Below, piece by piece: positions 21,093 through 32,669 of a stretch of DNA of 64,000 bases. The translations under genes and the position numbers were made by a program. This DNA comes from Vibrio amylolyticus (lineage in GTDB: Bacteria > Pseudomonadota > Gammaproteobacteria > Enterobacterales > Vibrionaceae): NCBI RefSeq assembly GCF_023145695.1, contig NZ_JAJHVV010000002.1:124001-188000 (forward strand), written 5' to 3'. Positions within the stretch are counted from its first letter, which is position 1. The number at the start of each line of letters is the position of its first letter. A model generated the notes under the pieces. It saw nothing but the letters and a program-made list of their open reading frames with translations. It did not search any database and was not told the DNA's origin.

Positions 21093-21836
21093 TCATTGTG
21101 AAGGTGACATCATTTTTGGCTGATTATTAATAAAATCAACAGCAGAAATGAGTTTGATCTCCGATTCGGAAATTTGTGCTTTGTAGCACAGAACTTCTAC
21201 GCCTTGTTCAATTGCTTCGTCTAGTAAATTTGAATAGTTGGCGTCTATATGGTGTGCAGCCGATACTTTTTCAATCCCTGTATGTAAAACAGTGAATAAA
21301 AGTACTGCTCTGCTTCCATTTTTTGCCATTTCCGTGAGCTCTCTCAAATGCTTTTGACCCCGTGTGGTCACTGCATCTGGGAAGTAGCCCTGTCCATTAC
21401 CTTCTTCATCTAATAGCGTGACACTTTTCACCTCTATATAGCATTTTGGCTTACTTTCTGAATTGAGCAAGATATCAATGCGACTATTTTCACTGCCGTA
21501 CTTCACTTCTGTTTTCAAATCATCGTATTCAGCAAGCTCTTTTATCACGCCATTCTGGATAGCTTCCACGGCCAAGTGATTCGCTTTTACGGTGTTGATA
21601 CTGATCCAATGCCCTTGTTTAGTTTGGGCTAGTTCCCAGCTATTTGGGTATTTTCGTTTTGGGTTATCCGAGGTGGAAAACCAAACCGTATTACCCGTTT
21701 CAGCACAACCGGTCATCGCCCCGGTATTAGCGCAGTGGATCGTACGCTCAGATTGATCGGGAAGTTGAATATCGGCAAGGAAGCGCTTGTAGCGCTTAAT
21801 TAATGTCGCAGACTCAAGAGGTGGATTAAAATGCAT
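21093..21836 (-). CDS. sfsA: DNA/RNA nuclease-fold protein SfsA (sugar fermentation stimulation protein)
   Basis: SfsA was found as a factor raising maltose use in E. coli and has a nuclease-like fold; its true role is unclear. The ATG at 21836 ([20 protein letters not shown]) matches the family start, giving 247 residues. Conserved blocks include [31 protein letters not shown] and [15 protein letters not shown]. The open frame extends upstream to 21983, but that would run through the divergent hrpB start. sfsA and hrpB start only about 53 bases apart. Confidence 0.94.
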   Translation of the reverse strand: MHFNPPLESATLIKRYKRFLADIQLPDQSERTIHCANTGAMTGCAETGNTVWFSTSDNPKRKYPNSWELAQTKQGHWISINTVKANHLAVEAIQNGVIKELAEYDDLKTEVKYGSENSRIDILLNSESKPKCYIEVKSVTLLDEEGNGQGYFPDAVTTRGQKHLRELTEMAKNGSRAVLLFTVLHTGIEKVSAAHHIDANYSNLLDEAIEQGVEVLCYKAQISESEIKLISAVDFINNQPKMMSPSQ

Positions 21837-21889
21837 TTCTACTGTTTTTATGTACAATGGTGCCCTCATTACATCATAAGGCGTCTCCA

Positions 21890-24364
21890 TTGTCTTCATC
21901 GATTCCACTACCCATAGAAAGTGTGATGTCAGAGCTGCTCTCTGGCGTTCAAACACACAATCAACTGATCCTGAAAGCAGCACCTGGTGCGGGTAAATCT
22001 ACCTTTTTTCCTCTGCAACTGATTAAAGCGGGCCTGTTTACTGGCAAGATCATCATGCTTGAACCAAGGCGTCTTGCGGCGAGAAACATCGCAGGTTATC
22101 TCGCGCAGCAGTTAGGAGAAAAAGTGGGGGATCGAGTTGGCTATCGAGTTCGTGGTGACACAAAAGTCGGTGCAAATACTCAGCTTGAGATAGTAACAGA
22201 AGGGATCATGACGAGGATGCTGCAGTCTGACCCTGAATTGTCTGGCGTTGATCTGCTTATCTTCGATGAATTCCATGAACGAAGTATCCATGCTGATACT
22301 TCGTTAGCGCTAAGTTTAGAAGTTCAAGAAGCGCTGCGAGACGATCTTCATATCGTCGTCATGTCAGCGACACTGGATCAATCTGCTTTAACAGAGCTCT
22401 TGCCTGAAGCCAAATACGTTGAATCGCAAGGACGTAGCTACCCTGTCGAGTATCGTTATCAACCGCTAAAACCCAATGACTACTTTATACCTAGTGTTGT
22501 GAAGCAGATACAGCATCTGATGAGCACAGAGCAAGGATCTTTGTTGGTTTTTCTTCCTGGTGTTGGGGCGATTAAACAGATCGCAGAGAAACTAGATGAT
22601 CTTGTAAAAGGGATTGAAGTGTTGCCCTTATATGGGCAACTTACTTTTTCTCAGCAGCAAAAGGCGATAGCACCGTTAAAAGGTGATCAACGAAAAGTGG
22701 TATTGGCGACCAATATTGCTGAAACTTCCCTGACCATTGAGGGTATTCGTTTAGTACTGGATTGTGGCCTTGAGCGAGCTGCCAAGTTTGATCTTAAAAC
22801 AGGGATAACCAAGCTAGAACAGGCTCATATTGCTCAATCTTCAGCAGAACAACGAGCAGGGCGTGCAGGGCGATTGGAACCTGGGATCTGCGTCAGACTC
22901 TACAGTGAAGGGAAACTGAAACAGCAACCTAACGTACCTAGCGCGGAAATTTTACATTCTGATCTTTGCTCTTTGGCTATGGAAATGGCGCAATGGGGCA
23001 CCGCTGAAGTGAGTGATCTAAAGTGGTTGGATATCCCCCCACAAGTTGCATTGAAGCAAGCAAGGCAGCTGCTTGTGTCGTTAGGGTTAATGAACCAACA
23101 AAAGCAATTAACGGCGGCAGGAAAACAGGCGCATCAATTTGGTTTAGAGCCTCGTGTCGCCAGTATGTTAGTGAGATCACTTCAAGGTGATGAGGCGCTG
23201 TTTCAAACAGCCACAGTGGTAGCGGCGTTAATTGAAGATCCAGAACGTAACACGTTAGATTTGCAAGACAGCCTCTATCGCTTAAAGCAAGGTACTCATC
23301 AGAAGTCGGCGGCCATTTTAAGGCGTGCAGAGCAGTTAGCTCGTAAATGTGAACGAGCCTTTATTCTTCAGCGGGTCGATGAATGTCTTGTTGCTATCGC
23401 TTTAAGTTTTGCTTTTCCCGATCGAATTGCCCAATCACGAAAATTAGGAAGTGGTAAGTTCATTCTTTCTAATGGTCATGGCGCTGAAATTGATGCCTCG
23501 CATAGTTTGTCTGATGCAGAGTATATGGTTGTGATTGACTTAATGCGCGGACAAACCAATGCGAGTCGAATTTTTTTGGCAGCCAAGTTGGATATCTCTT
23601 TATTACAGCAGTATTTTGCTTCGTTATTTAAGACACAAGATTCCGTTGACTGGAGTGACGCTAAGGGAAGATTGATAGCCGAGGAGCAGTTAACGCTGGG
23701 AAGTCTGGTGATCAGTCGCAAGGAGATCGCAAAGCTCGATAAACAAAAAATGACCGAGGCTTTACTTAATTATGTAAAACAGAAGGGGCTATCGGTATTA
23801 AATTGGACTCAATCGGCTGAAGAATTGCTCACTCGTACGCGCTGTGCAGAGGCTTGGCTTCCTGAAAAAGCATGGCCTAAGATGGACGAAGAGAGTTTAC
23901 TTTACGAATTAGACACTTGGTTGGCGCCTTATATGGTCGACGTAACGTCACTCAAAGGCTTGAAAAATATTGACCTAGTGCAAGCTTTGTTTGCGCGCCT
24001 AGGTTGGCCGCTGAATCAAGAGATCGATCAGCTTTTACCAATCAAGCTAACCCTGCCGACAGGAACGAACAAACGTATTCGTTATGAGGTAGGAAGCGAG
24101 CCGATATTATCGGTGCGAATGCAAGAGCTCTTTGGTGAAAAAGCGTCGCCAACGATCGCGCTTGGAAAGAAAAAAGTCACATTAGAGCTTCTCTCTCCAG
24201 CACAGCGCCCACTTCAAGTGACACAAGATCTCGCCTCTTTTTGGGCGGGTTCTTATAAGGAAGTACAAAAAGAGATGAAGGGACGCTATCCCAAGCACGT
24301 TTGGCCTGATGATCCAGCAAACCATATCGCCACCAGTAAAACGAAACGGCAGTTCAATAAATGA
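21890..24364 (+). CDS. hrpB: ATP-dependent helicase HrpB
   Basis: DEAH/RHA-type helicase, linked in other bacteria to mRNA processing and surface functions. Motif I is APGAGKST, motif [11 protein letters not shown], motif III MSATLD, and motif [10 protein letters not shown]. The helicase core is followed by HA2 and a C-terminal HrpB domain. I prefer the TTG at 21890 ([13 protein letters not shown]) because AAGG lies 8 bases upstream. An ATG at 21857 is in frame but lacks an SD and would add 11 residues. Its last four bases (ATGA) overlap the mrcB start, so translation is coupled. Confidence 0.93.
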   Translation: MSSSIPLPIESVMSELLSGVQTHNQLILKAAPGAGKSTFFPLQLIKAGLFTGKIIMLEPRRLAARNIAGYLAQQLGEKVGDRVGYRVRGDTKVGANTQLEIVTEGIMTRMLQSDPELSGVDLLIFDEFHERSIHADTSLALSLEVQEALRDDLHIVVMSATLDQSALTELLPEAKYVESQGRSYPVEYRYQPLKPNDYFIPSVVKQIQHLMSTEQGSLLVFLPGVGAIKQIAEKLDDLVKGIEVLPLYGQLTFSQQQKAIAPLKGDQRKVVLATNIAETSLTIEGIRLVLDCGLERAAKFDLKTGITKLEQAHIAQSSAEQRAGRAGRLEPGICVRLYSEGKLKQQPNVPSAEILHSDLCSLAMEMAQWGTAEVSDLKWLDIPPQVALKQARQLLVSLGLMNQQKQLTAAGKQAHQFGLEPRVASMLVRSLQGDEALFQTATVVAALIEDPERNTLDLQDSLYRLKQGTHQKSAAILRRAEQLARKCERAFILQRVDECLVAIALSFAFPDRIAQSRKLGSGKFILSNGHGAEIDASHSLSDAEYMVVIDLMRGQTNASRIFLAAKLDISLLQQYFASLFKTQDSVDWSDAKGRLIAEEQLTLGSLVISRKEIAKLDKQKMTEALLNYVKQKGLSVLNWTQSAEELLTRTRCAEAWLPEKAWPKMDEESLLYELDTWLAPYMVDVTSLKGLKNIDLVQALFARLGWPLNQEIDQLLPIKLTLPTGTNKRIRYEVGSEPILSVRMQELFGEKASPTIALGKKKVTLELLSPAQRPLQVTQDLASFWAGSYKEVQKEMKGRYPKHVWPDDPANHIATSKTKRQFNK

Positions 24365-26727
24365 CCGATAAAAAAACGCCTGCTAAAAAGGCAAGTACAA
24401 AGAAAAAAGCCGCTCCTCGTAAAACGACGAAGCGAAAAACAACACGTAAGAAAAGTGCCGCTGCAAAGCGATCTTGGCTTAAAGTCTGTTGGAGTATTGG
24501 CTGGAAGTTAGGCATAGCGGGGCTTGCCGTACTTGTCTTTGTTGGGGTTTATCTTGATAGCGTTGTAAAACAAAAATTCGAAGGGCAGCTTTTTAGCTTA
24601 CCAACGGTTGTTTATGCTCGAATATTGACGATTACACCAGGTGCATCAACGACTCTGACTCAATTGAGCAATGAACTGGATGTGCTTAATTACCGTAAGG
24701 TTCGCCAACCTCGCTATCCTGGCGAATATTCTTCGTCTTCAAATAAATTGGAAGTGATTCGTCGACCATTTGAATTTTCTGATGGCCCAGAGCCTTCTCG
24801 TCATGTGATGATCCATTTTGACTCCAGTGGTGTGAATCGAATCCAGTCTCTTGAGCAAAGTGGCAACTTAGGTTATCTACGCATAGATCCTAAGATGTTA
24901 GGCATGCTTGAGAAAAACACCAATGAGCAGCGCCTCTTTCTGAAACGAGAGCAGTTCCCTGAAGTGATGGTTGATGCCCTTCTTGTTACGGAAGATCGAA
25001 ACTTCTATCAGCATGATGGGGTATCACCTCTTGCCATTGCTCGTGCCATGGTTGTCAATTTAAAAGCGGGTCGAACCGTTCAGGGTGGCAGTACCCTAAC
25101 TCAGCAGCTCACTAAAAACTTGTTCCTATCGAGTGATCGCACACTGTGGCGAAAGATCCGAGAAGCGTACATCGCGATCATTATTGATCACCGTTACAGT
25201 AAAGATCGTATTTTGGAAGGGTATCTTAACGAAGTCTATTTAGGGCAGAGTGGTGGAGAAGCGATCCACGGTTTTGCATTGGCCTCTCGTCTCTATTTTG
25301 GTCAGCCGATCGATGAATTACGTATTGATCAAATGGCACTGCTGGTGGGTATGGTTAAAGGCCCATCCTACTATAATCCAATCCGCCAACCTGAACGGGC
25401 AAAGGCGCGTCGTGATTTAGTGCTGAGAATGATGATGCAGCAAGATATCTTAACGGCAGAGCAGTATGAGCAAGCGGCAAGTCGTCCACTTGATATTCAA
25501 GATAACCCTCGCATTGCGAGCCGACAGCCCGCTTATTTTCAACAGGTGAATATTGAACTGCGTGAAAAAGTCGGAAAAGCGTTCCGGTCTGAAATAGGCT
25601 TACGTGTGTTTACTTCTCTTGATCCTGTCTCGCAGCAAGAGCTAGAAAGGGCGATTGCGAAGAAAGTTCCAGAGCTTGCTAAACGAGCAGGTGACTCACT
25701 AGAGGGCGCTGCGGTTTCGGTCGATCGTCATAGTGGCGAGATTCGAGCCATGGTGGGGGGCAAGCGTACGGGTTACGATGGCTTTAATCGAGCACTTAAT
25801 GCCAGTCGCCAAATTGGTTCACTGGCAAAGCCTGCGGTCTACTTAACGGCATTGGAACAGCCTGATACGTATAACTTAGCCACGACATTACAAGATAAGC
25901 CAATCAGCTTGAAAGGAAGTGAGGGGAGTGTTTGGAGTCCGCGAAATTATGATCGCGAGTTCCGTGGTGAGGTTCCATTATATGAAGCGCTCTCTAAATC
26001 TTATAATGTCCCTACGGTTTATTTGGGCATGCAATTAGGCGTTCCCGCAGTGATGGATACGATTGAAAAACTTGGCGTAGATCGTTCTGAAATTCGGCCT
26101 GTTCCATCCATGTTTTTGGGCTCGTTTACTCTAACGCCATTTCAAGTAGCGCAGATGTATCAAACCTTAACGAATTCAGGAAAAATAGCTCCGCTTTCTG
26201 CTTTGAGGTCGGTACTAGATCAAGATGGCAATGTTCTTTACGAATCGATTCCTCGTGTTCAGCAGAGAGTCTCTGAGCAAGCGGCTTGGTTAACGACATA
26301 CGCCATGAAAGTCGCCGTTGTTGAAGGTACGGGGCGCTATCTGCATGGAAAATATTCTTGGGCGGCATTGGCTGGAAAAACAGGGACCAGTAATGATACT
26401 CGTGATAGCTGGTTTGTTGGAGTGGATGGACGTGAAGTTACGGCCATTTGGTTAGGACGTGATGATAATCAACCGACAAAATTGACGGGTTCAAGTGGCG
26501 CATTAAGAGTATATGATGAATACCTTCATCATCGAATCCCTGAAAGACTGGCCCTGCCTTGGCCAAGAGAGATCAGTACCATAGGATTTAGCAAAACAAA
26601 GATGGGACCACTAGACCTTGACTGCGATAACGAATTCAAATTGCCAATGTGGGATCCAAAAGGCGTGATTAAGCAAACTTGTGAAAATAAACCGGCGGGG
26701 TGGCTTAAAAAGATATTCACTTGGTAG
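24361..26727 (+). CDS. mrcB: Penicillin-binding protein 1B
   Basis: Bifunctional class A PBP (788 residues) that polymerises and cross-links septal and side-wall peptidoglycan. A highly basic cytoplasmic tail (residues 1-38, KKAAPRKTTKRKTTRKK) precedes one TM helix. Next come the UB2H-type region and the glycosyltransferase domain with VTEDRNFYQHDGVSPLAI and GGSTLTQQLTKN. The transpeptidase domain has SLAK, SYN and KTGTSN. The ATGA overlap with hrpB shows co-transcription. Partner activator LpoB is not in this window. Confidence 0.97.
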   Translation: MTDKKTPAKKASTKKKAAPRKTTKRKTTRKKSAAAKRSWLKVCWSIGWKLGIAGLAVLVFVGVYLDSVVKQKFEGQLFSLPTVVYARILTITPGASTTLTQLSNELDVLNYRKVRQPRYPGEYSSSSNKLEVIRRPFEFSDGPEPSRHVMIHFDSSGVNRIQSLEQSGNLGYLRIDPKMLGMLEKNTNEQRLFLKREQFPEVMVDALLVTEDRNFYQHDGVSPLAIARAMVVNLKAGRTVQGGSTLTQQLTKNLFLSSDRTLWRKIREAYIAIIIDHRYSKDRILEGYLNEVYLGQSGGEAIHGFALASRLYFGQPIDELRIDQMALLVGMVKGPSYYNPIRQPERAKARRDLVLRMMMQQDILTAEQYEQAASRPLDIQDNPRIASRQPAYFQQVNIELREKVGKAFRSEIGLRVFTSLDPVSQQELERAIAKKVPELAKRAGDSLEGAAVSVDRHSGEIRAMVGGKRTGYDGFNRALNASRQIGSLAKPAVYLTALEQPDTYNLATTLQDKPISLKGSEGSVWSPRNYDREFRGEVPLYEALSKSYNVPTVYLGMQLGVPAVMDTIEKLGVDRSEIRPVPSMFLGSFTLTPFQVAQMYQTLTNSGKIAPLSALRSVLDQDGNVLYESIPRVQQRVSEQAAWLTTYAMKVAVVEGTGRYLHGKYSWAALAGKTGTSNDTRDSWFVGVDGREVTAIWLGRDDNQPTKLTGSSGALRVYDEYLHHRIPERLALPWPREISTIGFSKTKMGPLDLDCDNEFKLPMWDPKGVIKQTCENKPAGWLKKIFTW

Positions 26728-26807
26728 TTGATTCGAGTAATATCGAGATGAATGATTAGTTAATTCTGTTATCTCAACGAGTTATTTTAAGCAATTAAAG
26801 GATTAAT

Positions 26808-29120
26808 GTGGTGCGCTTTTTATTTGGTTTCTCGGTTCTATTTGCATTTTCAGTCAGCTCAGCCGTTTGGGCTAAGAGCGCTGATCCAATTGAAAAAACC
26901 TACGAGAGGCCAAAAATTGCAGTGGTTCTTGCTGGCGGCGGTGCAAAAGGTGCTGCGCATATCGGTGTTTTAAAGGCACTTGAAGAACTCAATATTCCCA
27001 TTGATTACATCACCGGAACGAGCATGGGCGCTTATATTGGTGGCCTGTACGCTTCTGGCATGAGTGCTGATGAAATAGAGAGCTTAATCTATTCGGTTGA
27101 GTGGAACACTGGGTATCGAGACCGCGTTGATCGCAGTGAACGTCGTGTCCGTGATAAAGAGTATGAAGATCGATACCAAATTAATACTGACCTTGGCCTA
27201 CGCTGGGGTGAGGTTAAAGCACCAAGAGGGGTTGTTCAAGGTCAGAATATGTTGCGTATTTTGCGTGAAACGTCTGGCAACCTTCCCGCATTAGAATCCT
27301 TTGATGATCTTGTTATTCCTTTCCGATCTGTCGCCACCGATATTATTGAACTCGAACCCGTTGTTATTGGAGAAGGCTACCTTGTTGATGCCATGATGGC
27401 GAGTATGTCAGTTCCTGGCGTTCTGCCTCCTTATGAAATTGATGGTCGTCAGTTAGTGGATGGCGGCGTGACCAATAATATGCCCGTTGATGTCGCTCGA
27501 GAAATGGGGGCTGATATTGTCATTGCGGTAGATATTAGTAGTGATTATAAAGGAGAGGATGAGTTTAGCTCTTTTCTCACTGTTGCTGATCAACTCTCTA
27601 ATTACCTAGTTCGCCGAAGTACGCTCCTGCAGCAAGAGTCGCTGAGCGAGAAAGATATTTTTCTTCAGCCTGACGTCGGGCAAATGCAAACAACAGAATT
27701 CAAGAAAATGCCAGGTGCTTACCTTGAAGGTTATGAGGCCGCAATGGCTGATTCACTGAAACTCTCTCGACTTTCACTATCAAGTGGCGATTATCAAACG
27801 TATATCGAGACGAAACAGGAAGCTCGTAAAACACTGATCTATGGCGATGAAGTGTTGGTCGACCGTATCGTGATAAATAACAATACCCACTACAGTGAAG
27901 AATTATTGCGCTCTCGCCTTGGACTCAAAGAGGGAACTGAGTTAACGACGGAAGAAATTGAGGCAAGTGTACAAGATCTTTATGCACTGGATCGATTTGA
28001 ATTGATCACCTATCAATATGACAAAGATGAACAAGGTAGTGATCTATTGGTTGTTGATGTTAAAGAGAAGGCTTGGGGGCCAAACTACGTTAACTTTCGC
28101 TTCTTCTTAGAAGATGATTTCACCACTGATAGCCAGTATTCATTGGGGCTATCAAGCAACTTTACTGATCTTAACTCCGATGGGGCAGAGTTAATGCTCA
28201 ACCTAGAAATGGGGACAGATAAGCTTGTCGAGGCAGAGTTGTACTCCCCATTCATGTCGAACCAGAAGCTATTTACTACGCTAGGTGCGAGCTACAGTAA
28301 CGATAAACGTAACATGCCTAGAGATTTCCCTACATCTGAGCCAACGTTAGAAACTACTAAAGATTACCTGCCGATTACTTATCGCGAGTGGAAAGGCGAA
28401 TTAGCGCTTGGGTTTCAGCGTAATTTGTGGAGCGAGTTTAAAGTGGGCTTACGCTATATTCAAGGGTATGGTGAGTTTTCGACATTGCCATCCTGTGGTG
28501 ATTTAGAATTTACTCGAGAGGGGGCATTTGTTGGGTATCGTTACGATACGCTAGATGACTTTAGTTTGCCTCGTTCGGGTATTTATGCTGATTTTGAGTA
28601 TCTACTTTCCCATGATGACGCAAGAGGAGAGTCTTCTTGCTTAGGCACAGCAATAAACCAGTCTAGCGATACCGTCCAAGAGGTTACCGCCAAACTGATC
28701 GGAGCTTATTCTCATGATCGTCATACTTTAGTCGCGAATGTGAACATGGGGCTGACAGAAAGTGAGAATTCGTCATTGCCTATCGATCCCAAAGAAATTG
28801 GTGGATTCCTTAATTTGTCAGGAATTCCTCGTGATAGCTTAGTTGGTCAAAACTTGGCTTATACAAGCTTAGTGTATCGATATCGCTGGTTTGATAATGA
28901 TTTCGGATTATTTAGCTCCCCGTTTTATATTGGTAGCTCGATAGAATATGGGGGCGTTTGGTCTGATCCGAATATTAATGTTCAAGACGCACCGTTATAC
29001 CAAGCGGCTTCGGTGTTTGTTGGGGTGAACTCACCAATAGGACCAATTATGTTTGGTTATGGGTTTACTGAAGAGAACTATGATTCCATATATTTAATCA
29101 TTGGGACCACGTATAAGTAG
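26808..29120 (+). CDS. Patatin-like phospholipase autotransporter (type Vd, PlpD-like)
   Basis: Predicted outer-membrane type Vd autotransporter of 770 residues. A signal peptide (to about SSAVWA) is followed by a patatin lipase domain with oxyanion loop GGGAKG, nucleophile motif GTSMG, and catalytic DGG (LVDGGVTNNMPV). A POTRA-like domain near residues 345-425 and a C-terminal beta-barrel of the BamA/surface-antigen type follow, ending IYLIIGTTYK. The start is GTG 26808, or the adjacent GTG 26811, after AAAGGA. Two barrel cysteines could form a disulfide. Whether the lipase is released or stays at the surface is unknown. Confidence 0.88.
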   Translation: MVRFLFGFSVLFAFSVSSAVWAKSADPIEKTYERPKIAVVLAGGGAKGAAHIGVLKALEELNIPIDYITGTSMGAYIGGLYASGMSADEIESLIYSVEWNTGYRDRVDRSERRVRDKEYEDRYQINTDLGLRWGEVKAPRGVVQGQNMLRILRETSGNLPALESFDDLVIPFRSVATDIIELEPVVIGEGYLVDAMMASMSVPGVLPPYEIDGRQLVDGGVTNNMPVDVAREMGADIVIAVDISSDYKGEDEFSSFLTVADQLSNYLVRRSTLLQQESLSEKDIFLQPDVGQMQTTEFKKMPGAYLEGYEAAMADSLKLSRLSLSSGDYQTYIETKQEARKTLIYGDEVLVDRIVINNNTHYSEELLRSRLGLKEGTELTTEEIEASVQDLYALDRFELITYQYDKDEQGSDLLVVDVKEKAWGPNYVNFRFFLEDDFTTDSQYSLGLSSNFTDLNSDGAELMLNLEMGTDKLVEAELYSPFMSNQKLFTTLGASYSNDKRNMPRDFPTSEPTLETTKDYLPITYREWKGELALGFQRNLWSEFKVGLRYIQGYGEFSTLPSCGDLEFTREGAFVGYRYDTLDDFSLPRSGIYADFEYLLSHDDARGESSCLGTAINQSSDTVQEVTAKLIGAYSHDRHTLVANVNMGLTESENSSLPIDPKEIGGFLNLSGIPRDSLVGQNLAYTSLVYRYRWFDNDFGLFSSPFYIGSSIEYGGVWSDPNINVQDAPLYQAASVFVGVNSPIGPIMFGYGFTEENYDSIYLIIGTTYK

Positions 29121-29362
29121 CAAATCAGCCAAGTTAAATTGATAAAATCATCCAACTTTAGTCTTAACTTGCTATGTTGGTCAAAATGATAAGATTTTAA
29201 TTTTAGGTTAAATTTGCTATCCTGCGTCCCACAGTTTGGCCTCTCTGGCGCTGCTCATCAATTCAATTGTATGACTTTAATGGCAATGGAGAGCCAAGTT
29301 TCCAAGGATGTTCACTCCTGGTGTATATCACTACGTTTGAACCGCAATGAGAGGAAAAAGTC

Positions 29363-31951
29363 GTGCTTGAAGCCTACCGTAAACACGTCGAAGAGCGTGC
29401 TGCAGAGGGAGTTGTTCCTAGGCCCCTAGATGCTGAGCAAGTCGCTGGACTTGTTGAATTATTAAAAAATCCTCCTCAAGGGGAAGAAGAAGTCATTCTT
29501 GATCTACTCGAGAATCGTATTCCACCTGGTGTTGATGAAGCCGCTTACGTAAAAGCGAGTTTCTTAACGGCCATTACTAAAGGTGAAGTGACTTCACCAC
29601 TTGTTAGCCGTGAAAAGGCAACTGAACTGCTTGGTACTATGCAGGGCGGTTATAACATCGAATCTCTCGTTTCTTTGCTTGATGATGCTGACTTAGCCCC
29701 TCTAGCCGTTAAAGCGCTGTCTCATACCCTGCTTATGTTTGACGCGTTTTATGATGTGGAAGAGAAAGCAAAAGCAGGTAATGCTTCTGCGCAGCAAGTA
29801 CTGCAATCTTGGGCTGATGCTGACTGGTTCACATCAAAACCAAAAGTAGCGGAAAAGATCACCGTTAAAGTATTCAAAGTCACTGGTGAAACCAATACCG
29901 ATGACTTATCTCCAGCACCAGATGCTTGGTCACGTCCTGATATCCCAGTACACGCTAAAGCAATGCTGAAGATGGAACGTGAAGGCATCAACCCAGATCA
30001 ACAAGGTAGCGTTGGTCCAATCAATCAGATTGAAGAGTTGCAAAAAGACGGCATCCCACTAGCGTACGTGGGCGATGTTGTCGGTACGGGTTCTTCTCGT
30101 AAATCGGCAACGAACTCTGTACTTTGGTTTATGGGTGACGATATCCCATTTGTACCAAACAAGCGTACAGGTGGTGTTTGTTTAGGTGGCAAGATCGCTC
30201 CAATCTTCTACAACACAATGGAAGACTCAGGCGCACTACCAATTGAACTTAACGTACAAGACATGAACATGGGCGATATCATTGATATCTCTCCATATGA
30301 AGGTGTCGTACGTAAAAATGGTACAGAGATTTCAAGCTTTAAGCTAAGTGATGTATTGCTTGATGAAGTGCGTGCTGGTGGTCGTATCCCTCTGATTATC
30401 GGTCGTGGTCTAACGAGCCGTGCCCGTACTTCTCTTGGTCTAGAAGAGACTGATCTGTTTGCTAAACCGATTGATCCTTCTGCCTCTGATAAAGGCTACA
30501 CGTTAGCTCAGAAGATGGTTGGTAAAGCATGTGGCGTTGAAGGTGTGCGTGCTGGTCAGTACTGTGAACCTAAAATGACGACAGTTGGCTCTCAAGATAC
30601 AACGGGCCCAATGACGCGTGATGAACTGAAAGACCTTGCGTGTCTTGGCTTCTCTGCTGATCTTGTAATGCAGTCTTTCTGTCACACATCTGCTTATCCT
30701 AAGCCTGTTGATGTGAATACTCACCACACGCTGCCTGATTTCATCATGAATCGTGCTGGTGTTTCATTGCGTCCAGGTGATGGTGTTATCCACTCATGGC
30801 TAAACCGTATGCTTCTACCTGATACTGTTGGTACTGGTGGTGATTCGCATACTCGTTTCCCTCTTGGTATTTCATTCCCTGCAGGTTCTGGTCTAGTTGC
30901 ATTTGCGGCAGCAACGGGTGTTATGCCTCTTGATATGCCTGAATCTATCTTGGTTCGTTTTAAAGGTGAAATGCAACCGGGTATCACGCTACGTGACCTA
31001 GTACATGCAATTCCTCTTTATGGCATCAAGCAAGGTCTACTAACTGTAGAGAAAGCCGGTAAGATCAACGAATTCTCTGGTCGTGTACTAGAAATCGAAG
31101 GTGTTGATCACCTATCTGTTGAGCAAGCGTTCGAACTTTCTGATGCTTCTGCTGAGCGGTCAGCTGCTGGTTGTACGGTTAAGCTGTCTCAAGAGTCTAT
31201 CGAAGAGTACCTGAACTCAAACATCGTTATGCTTAAGTGGATGATTGCGGAAGGTTACGGTGATGTTCGTACTATTGAGCGTCGTATTACAGCAATGGAA
31301 GAGTGGCTAGCGAAACCTGATCTTCTATCTGCCGATTCTGATGCTGAATATGCACACGTCATTGAGATTGATCTTGCAGACATCGATCAGCCAATCTTAT
31401 GTGCGCCAAACGATCCAGATGATGCACGTCTACTGTCTGATGTACAAGGTACTGAGATTCAAGAAGTGTTTATCGGTTCTTGTATGACGAACATCGGTCA
31501 CTTCCGTGCGGCAGGTAAGATGTTAGAGGAGTTTAACGGCTCACTAAATACTCGCCTATGGGTTGCACCACCAACGAAGATGGATAAAGATCAACTAACA
31601 GAAGAAGGTTACTACGGTATCTTCGGTCGTGCAGGGGTTCGTATTGAAACTCCGGGTTGTTCTCTATGTATGGGTAACCAAGCGCGTGTTGCTGATAAAG
31701 CGACCGTGATGTCAACGTCTACACGTAACTTCCCGAACCGTCTAGGTACAGGCGCTAACGTTTACTTAGCGTCAGCTGAACTTTCTGCGGTAGGTGCGAT
31801 TCTTGGTCGTATACCAACCAAAGAAGAGTACTTAGAGTACGCTCAGAAGATTGACGCGACAGCAGCGGATACATACCGTTACTTGAACTTCCATACTATG
31901 TCTGAGTACACAGACAAAGCGGATACAGTTATCTTTCAAGAGCCAGCTTAG
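29363..31951 (+). CDS. acnB: Aconitate hydratase B
   Basis: Main TCA-cycle aconitase, converting citrate to isocitrate through a [4Fe-4S] cluster. It has 862 residues, with the N-terminal HEAT-like and swivel domains of the AcnB type ([19 protein letters not shown]). Cluster cysteines lie in [11 protein letters not shown] and [11 protein letters not shown]. The start is GTG after AGAGGA. Codon bias is strong, as for other central metabolic genes here. The 240-base upstream leader probably holds its promoter. E. coli AcnB is also a substrate-sensing RNA-binding protein; that is not testable here. Confidence 0.97.
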   Translation: MLEAYRKHVEERAAEGVVPRPLDAEQVAGLVELLKNPPQGEEEVILDLLENRIPPGVDEAAYVKASFLTAITKGEVTSPLVSREKATELLGTMQGGYNIESLVSLLDDADLAPLAVKALSHTLLMFDAFYDVEEKAKAGNASAQQVLQSWADADWFTSKPKVAEKITVKVFKVTGETNTDDLSPAPDAWSRPDIPVHAKAMLKMEREGINPDQQGSVGPINQIEELQKDGIPLAYVGDVVGTGSSRKSATNSVLWFMGDDIPFVPNKRTGGVCLGGKIAPIFYNTMEDSGALPIELNVQDMNMGDIIDISPYEGVVRKNGTEISSFKLSDVLLDEVRAGGRIPLIIGRGLTSRARTSLGLEETDLFAKPIDPSASDKGYTLAQKMVGKACGVEGVRAGQYCEPKMTTVGSQDTTGPMTRDELKDLACLGFSADLVMQSFCHTSAYPKPVDVNTHHTLPDFIMNRAGVSLRPGDGVIHSWLNRMLLPDTVGTGGDSHTRFPLGISFPAGSGLVAFAAATGVMPLDMPESILVRFKGEMQPGITLRDLVHAIPLYGIKQGLLTVEKAGKINEFSGRVLEIEGVDHLSVEQAFELSDASAERSAAGCTVKLSQESIEEYLNSNIVMLKWMIAEGYGDVRTIERRITAMEEWLAKPDLLSADSDAEYAHVIEIDLADIDQPILCAPNDPDDARLLSDVQGTEIQEVFIGSCMTNIGHFRAAGKMLEEFNGSLNTRLWVAPPTKMDKDQLTEEGYYGIFGRAGVRIETPGCSLCMGNQARVADKATVMSTSTRNFPNRLGTGANVYLASAELSAVGAILGRIPTKEEYLEYAQKIDATAADTYRYLNFHTMSEYTDKADTVIFQEPA

Positions 31952-31974
31952 CGCAGAACTTAATTGATTAATTG

Positions 31975-32006
31975 AAAGCACTTGCGGTAACCGTAAGTGC
32001 TTTTTT
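31975..32006 (+). terminator. Terminator of acnB
   Basis: AAAGCACTT (31975-31983) pairs with AAGTGCTTT (31995 onward), with inner GCGG/CCGT pairing and a T-run to 32006. Confidence 0.92.
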
Positions 32007-32138
32007 AATGTCTAAAATTTGCTCATTACGCGTGTGATAGCTGTGCTCTTTTCTTATCTACAATCATAGCTAGAGAGTTTGTGTGTCTCGCTATATACTT
32101 TGCGCCAATCTTAGCCCTATCGACTTATTGGAGCTCTC

Positions 32139-32507
32139 ATGGAATTTGAATTCACCCGCAACACATTAATGGGCGAGTATTATGTTAAATGTAGTATGGG
32201 GCACGAAATTGTTGGTCGATGGCTGCAAGATGAGATCGGTAAATCAAAGCAAAAGCTTCAAGAGGTTGAACATTTAATTGCGCAATCGAAAGCTTTACCA
32301 AGTGACGAACATAAATTGCTTGGACACGAAATCTCGATGGTTATTTCAGGTGATGAAGTGATAATTCAAGAGAACGTTCTTAGTCACGGTGATGAACTTG
32401 ACGTTGAGAGTGAATTTGATTTCTATAATTGTGAAAGCACCGCTGGATGTGGAATCGATGATTTTGAATTACTCATTGCGCGATGGATTGATTTTCTTGG
32501 TTATTAG
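32139..32507 (+). CDS. yacL: UPF0231 family protein YacL
   Basis: Small acidic cytoplasmic protein of 122 residues with no known function. MSMGHE-type sequence (KCSMGHEIVGRWL), the central HEISMVISGDEVIIQ and the acidic C-terminal region match E. coli YacL, which also lies next to acnB. No catalytic motif or membrane segment is visible. It has its own gap after the acnB terminator and a strong terminator of its own. Confidence 0.88.
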   Translation: MEFEFTRNTLMGEYYVKCSMGHEIVGRWLQDEIGKSKQKLQEVEHLIAQSKALPSDEHKLLGHEISMVISGDEVIIQENVLSHGDELDVESEFDFYNCESTAGCGIDDFELLIARWIDFLGY

Positions 32508-32567
32508 ACAAGCGTACGTTCGATGCACTGTCATGGTGAATTGAGATGTTAATGCATTGTTATTGTG

Positions 32568-32599
32568 AAAAGGGCGCACCGTTTTGGTGCGCCTTTTTT
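32568..32599 (+). terminator. Terminator of yacL, with an NtrC-like dyad in its stem
   Basis: GGCGCACC (32573-32580) pairs with GGTGCGCC (32586-32593), preceded by A and followed by six T. The same bases contain GCACC-N5-GGTGC, the arms of an NtrC enhancer site, about 97 bases upstream of the predicted sigma54 start of glnK. Confidence 0.9.
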
Positions 32600-32653
32600 G
32601 TTGTTAGTACATTGTAAATACAAAATTACTTTGAAAACAATAAGTTAAATAGT

Positions 32654-32669
32654 TGGCACGTACCTTGGA
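32654..32669 (+). promoter_or_regulatory. Sigma54 (RpoN) promoter of glnK-amtB
   Basis: TTGGCACGTACCTTGG fits the sigma54 pattern TGGCAC-N5-TTGC with exact 12-base spacing of the two key dinucleotides; the -12 element reads GG instead of GC. Start expected near 32680, 34 bases before the ATG. Confidence 0.75.

Noticed and set aside
29214..29429. A 71-codon plus frame in the acnB leader running into acnB
   Set aside because: It overlaps acnB in another frame, starts with TTG without SD and has no family features.
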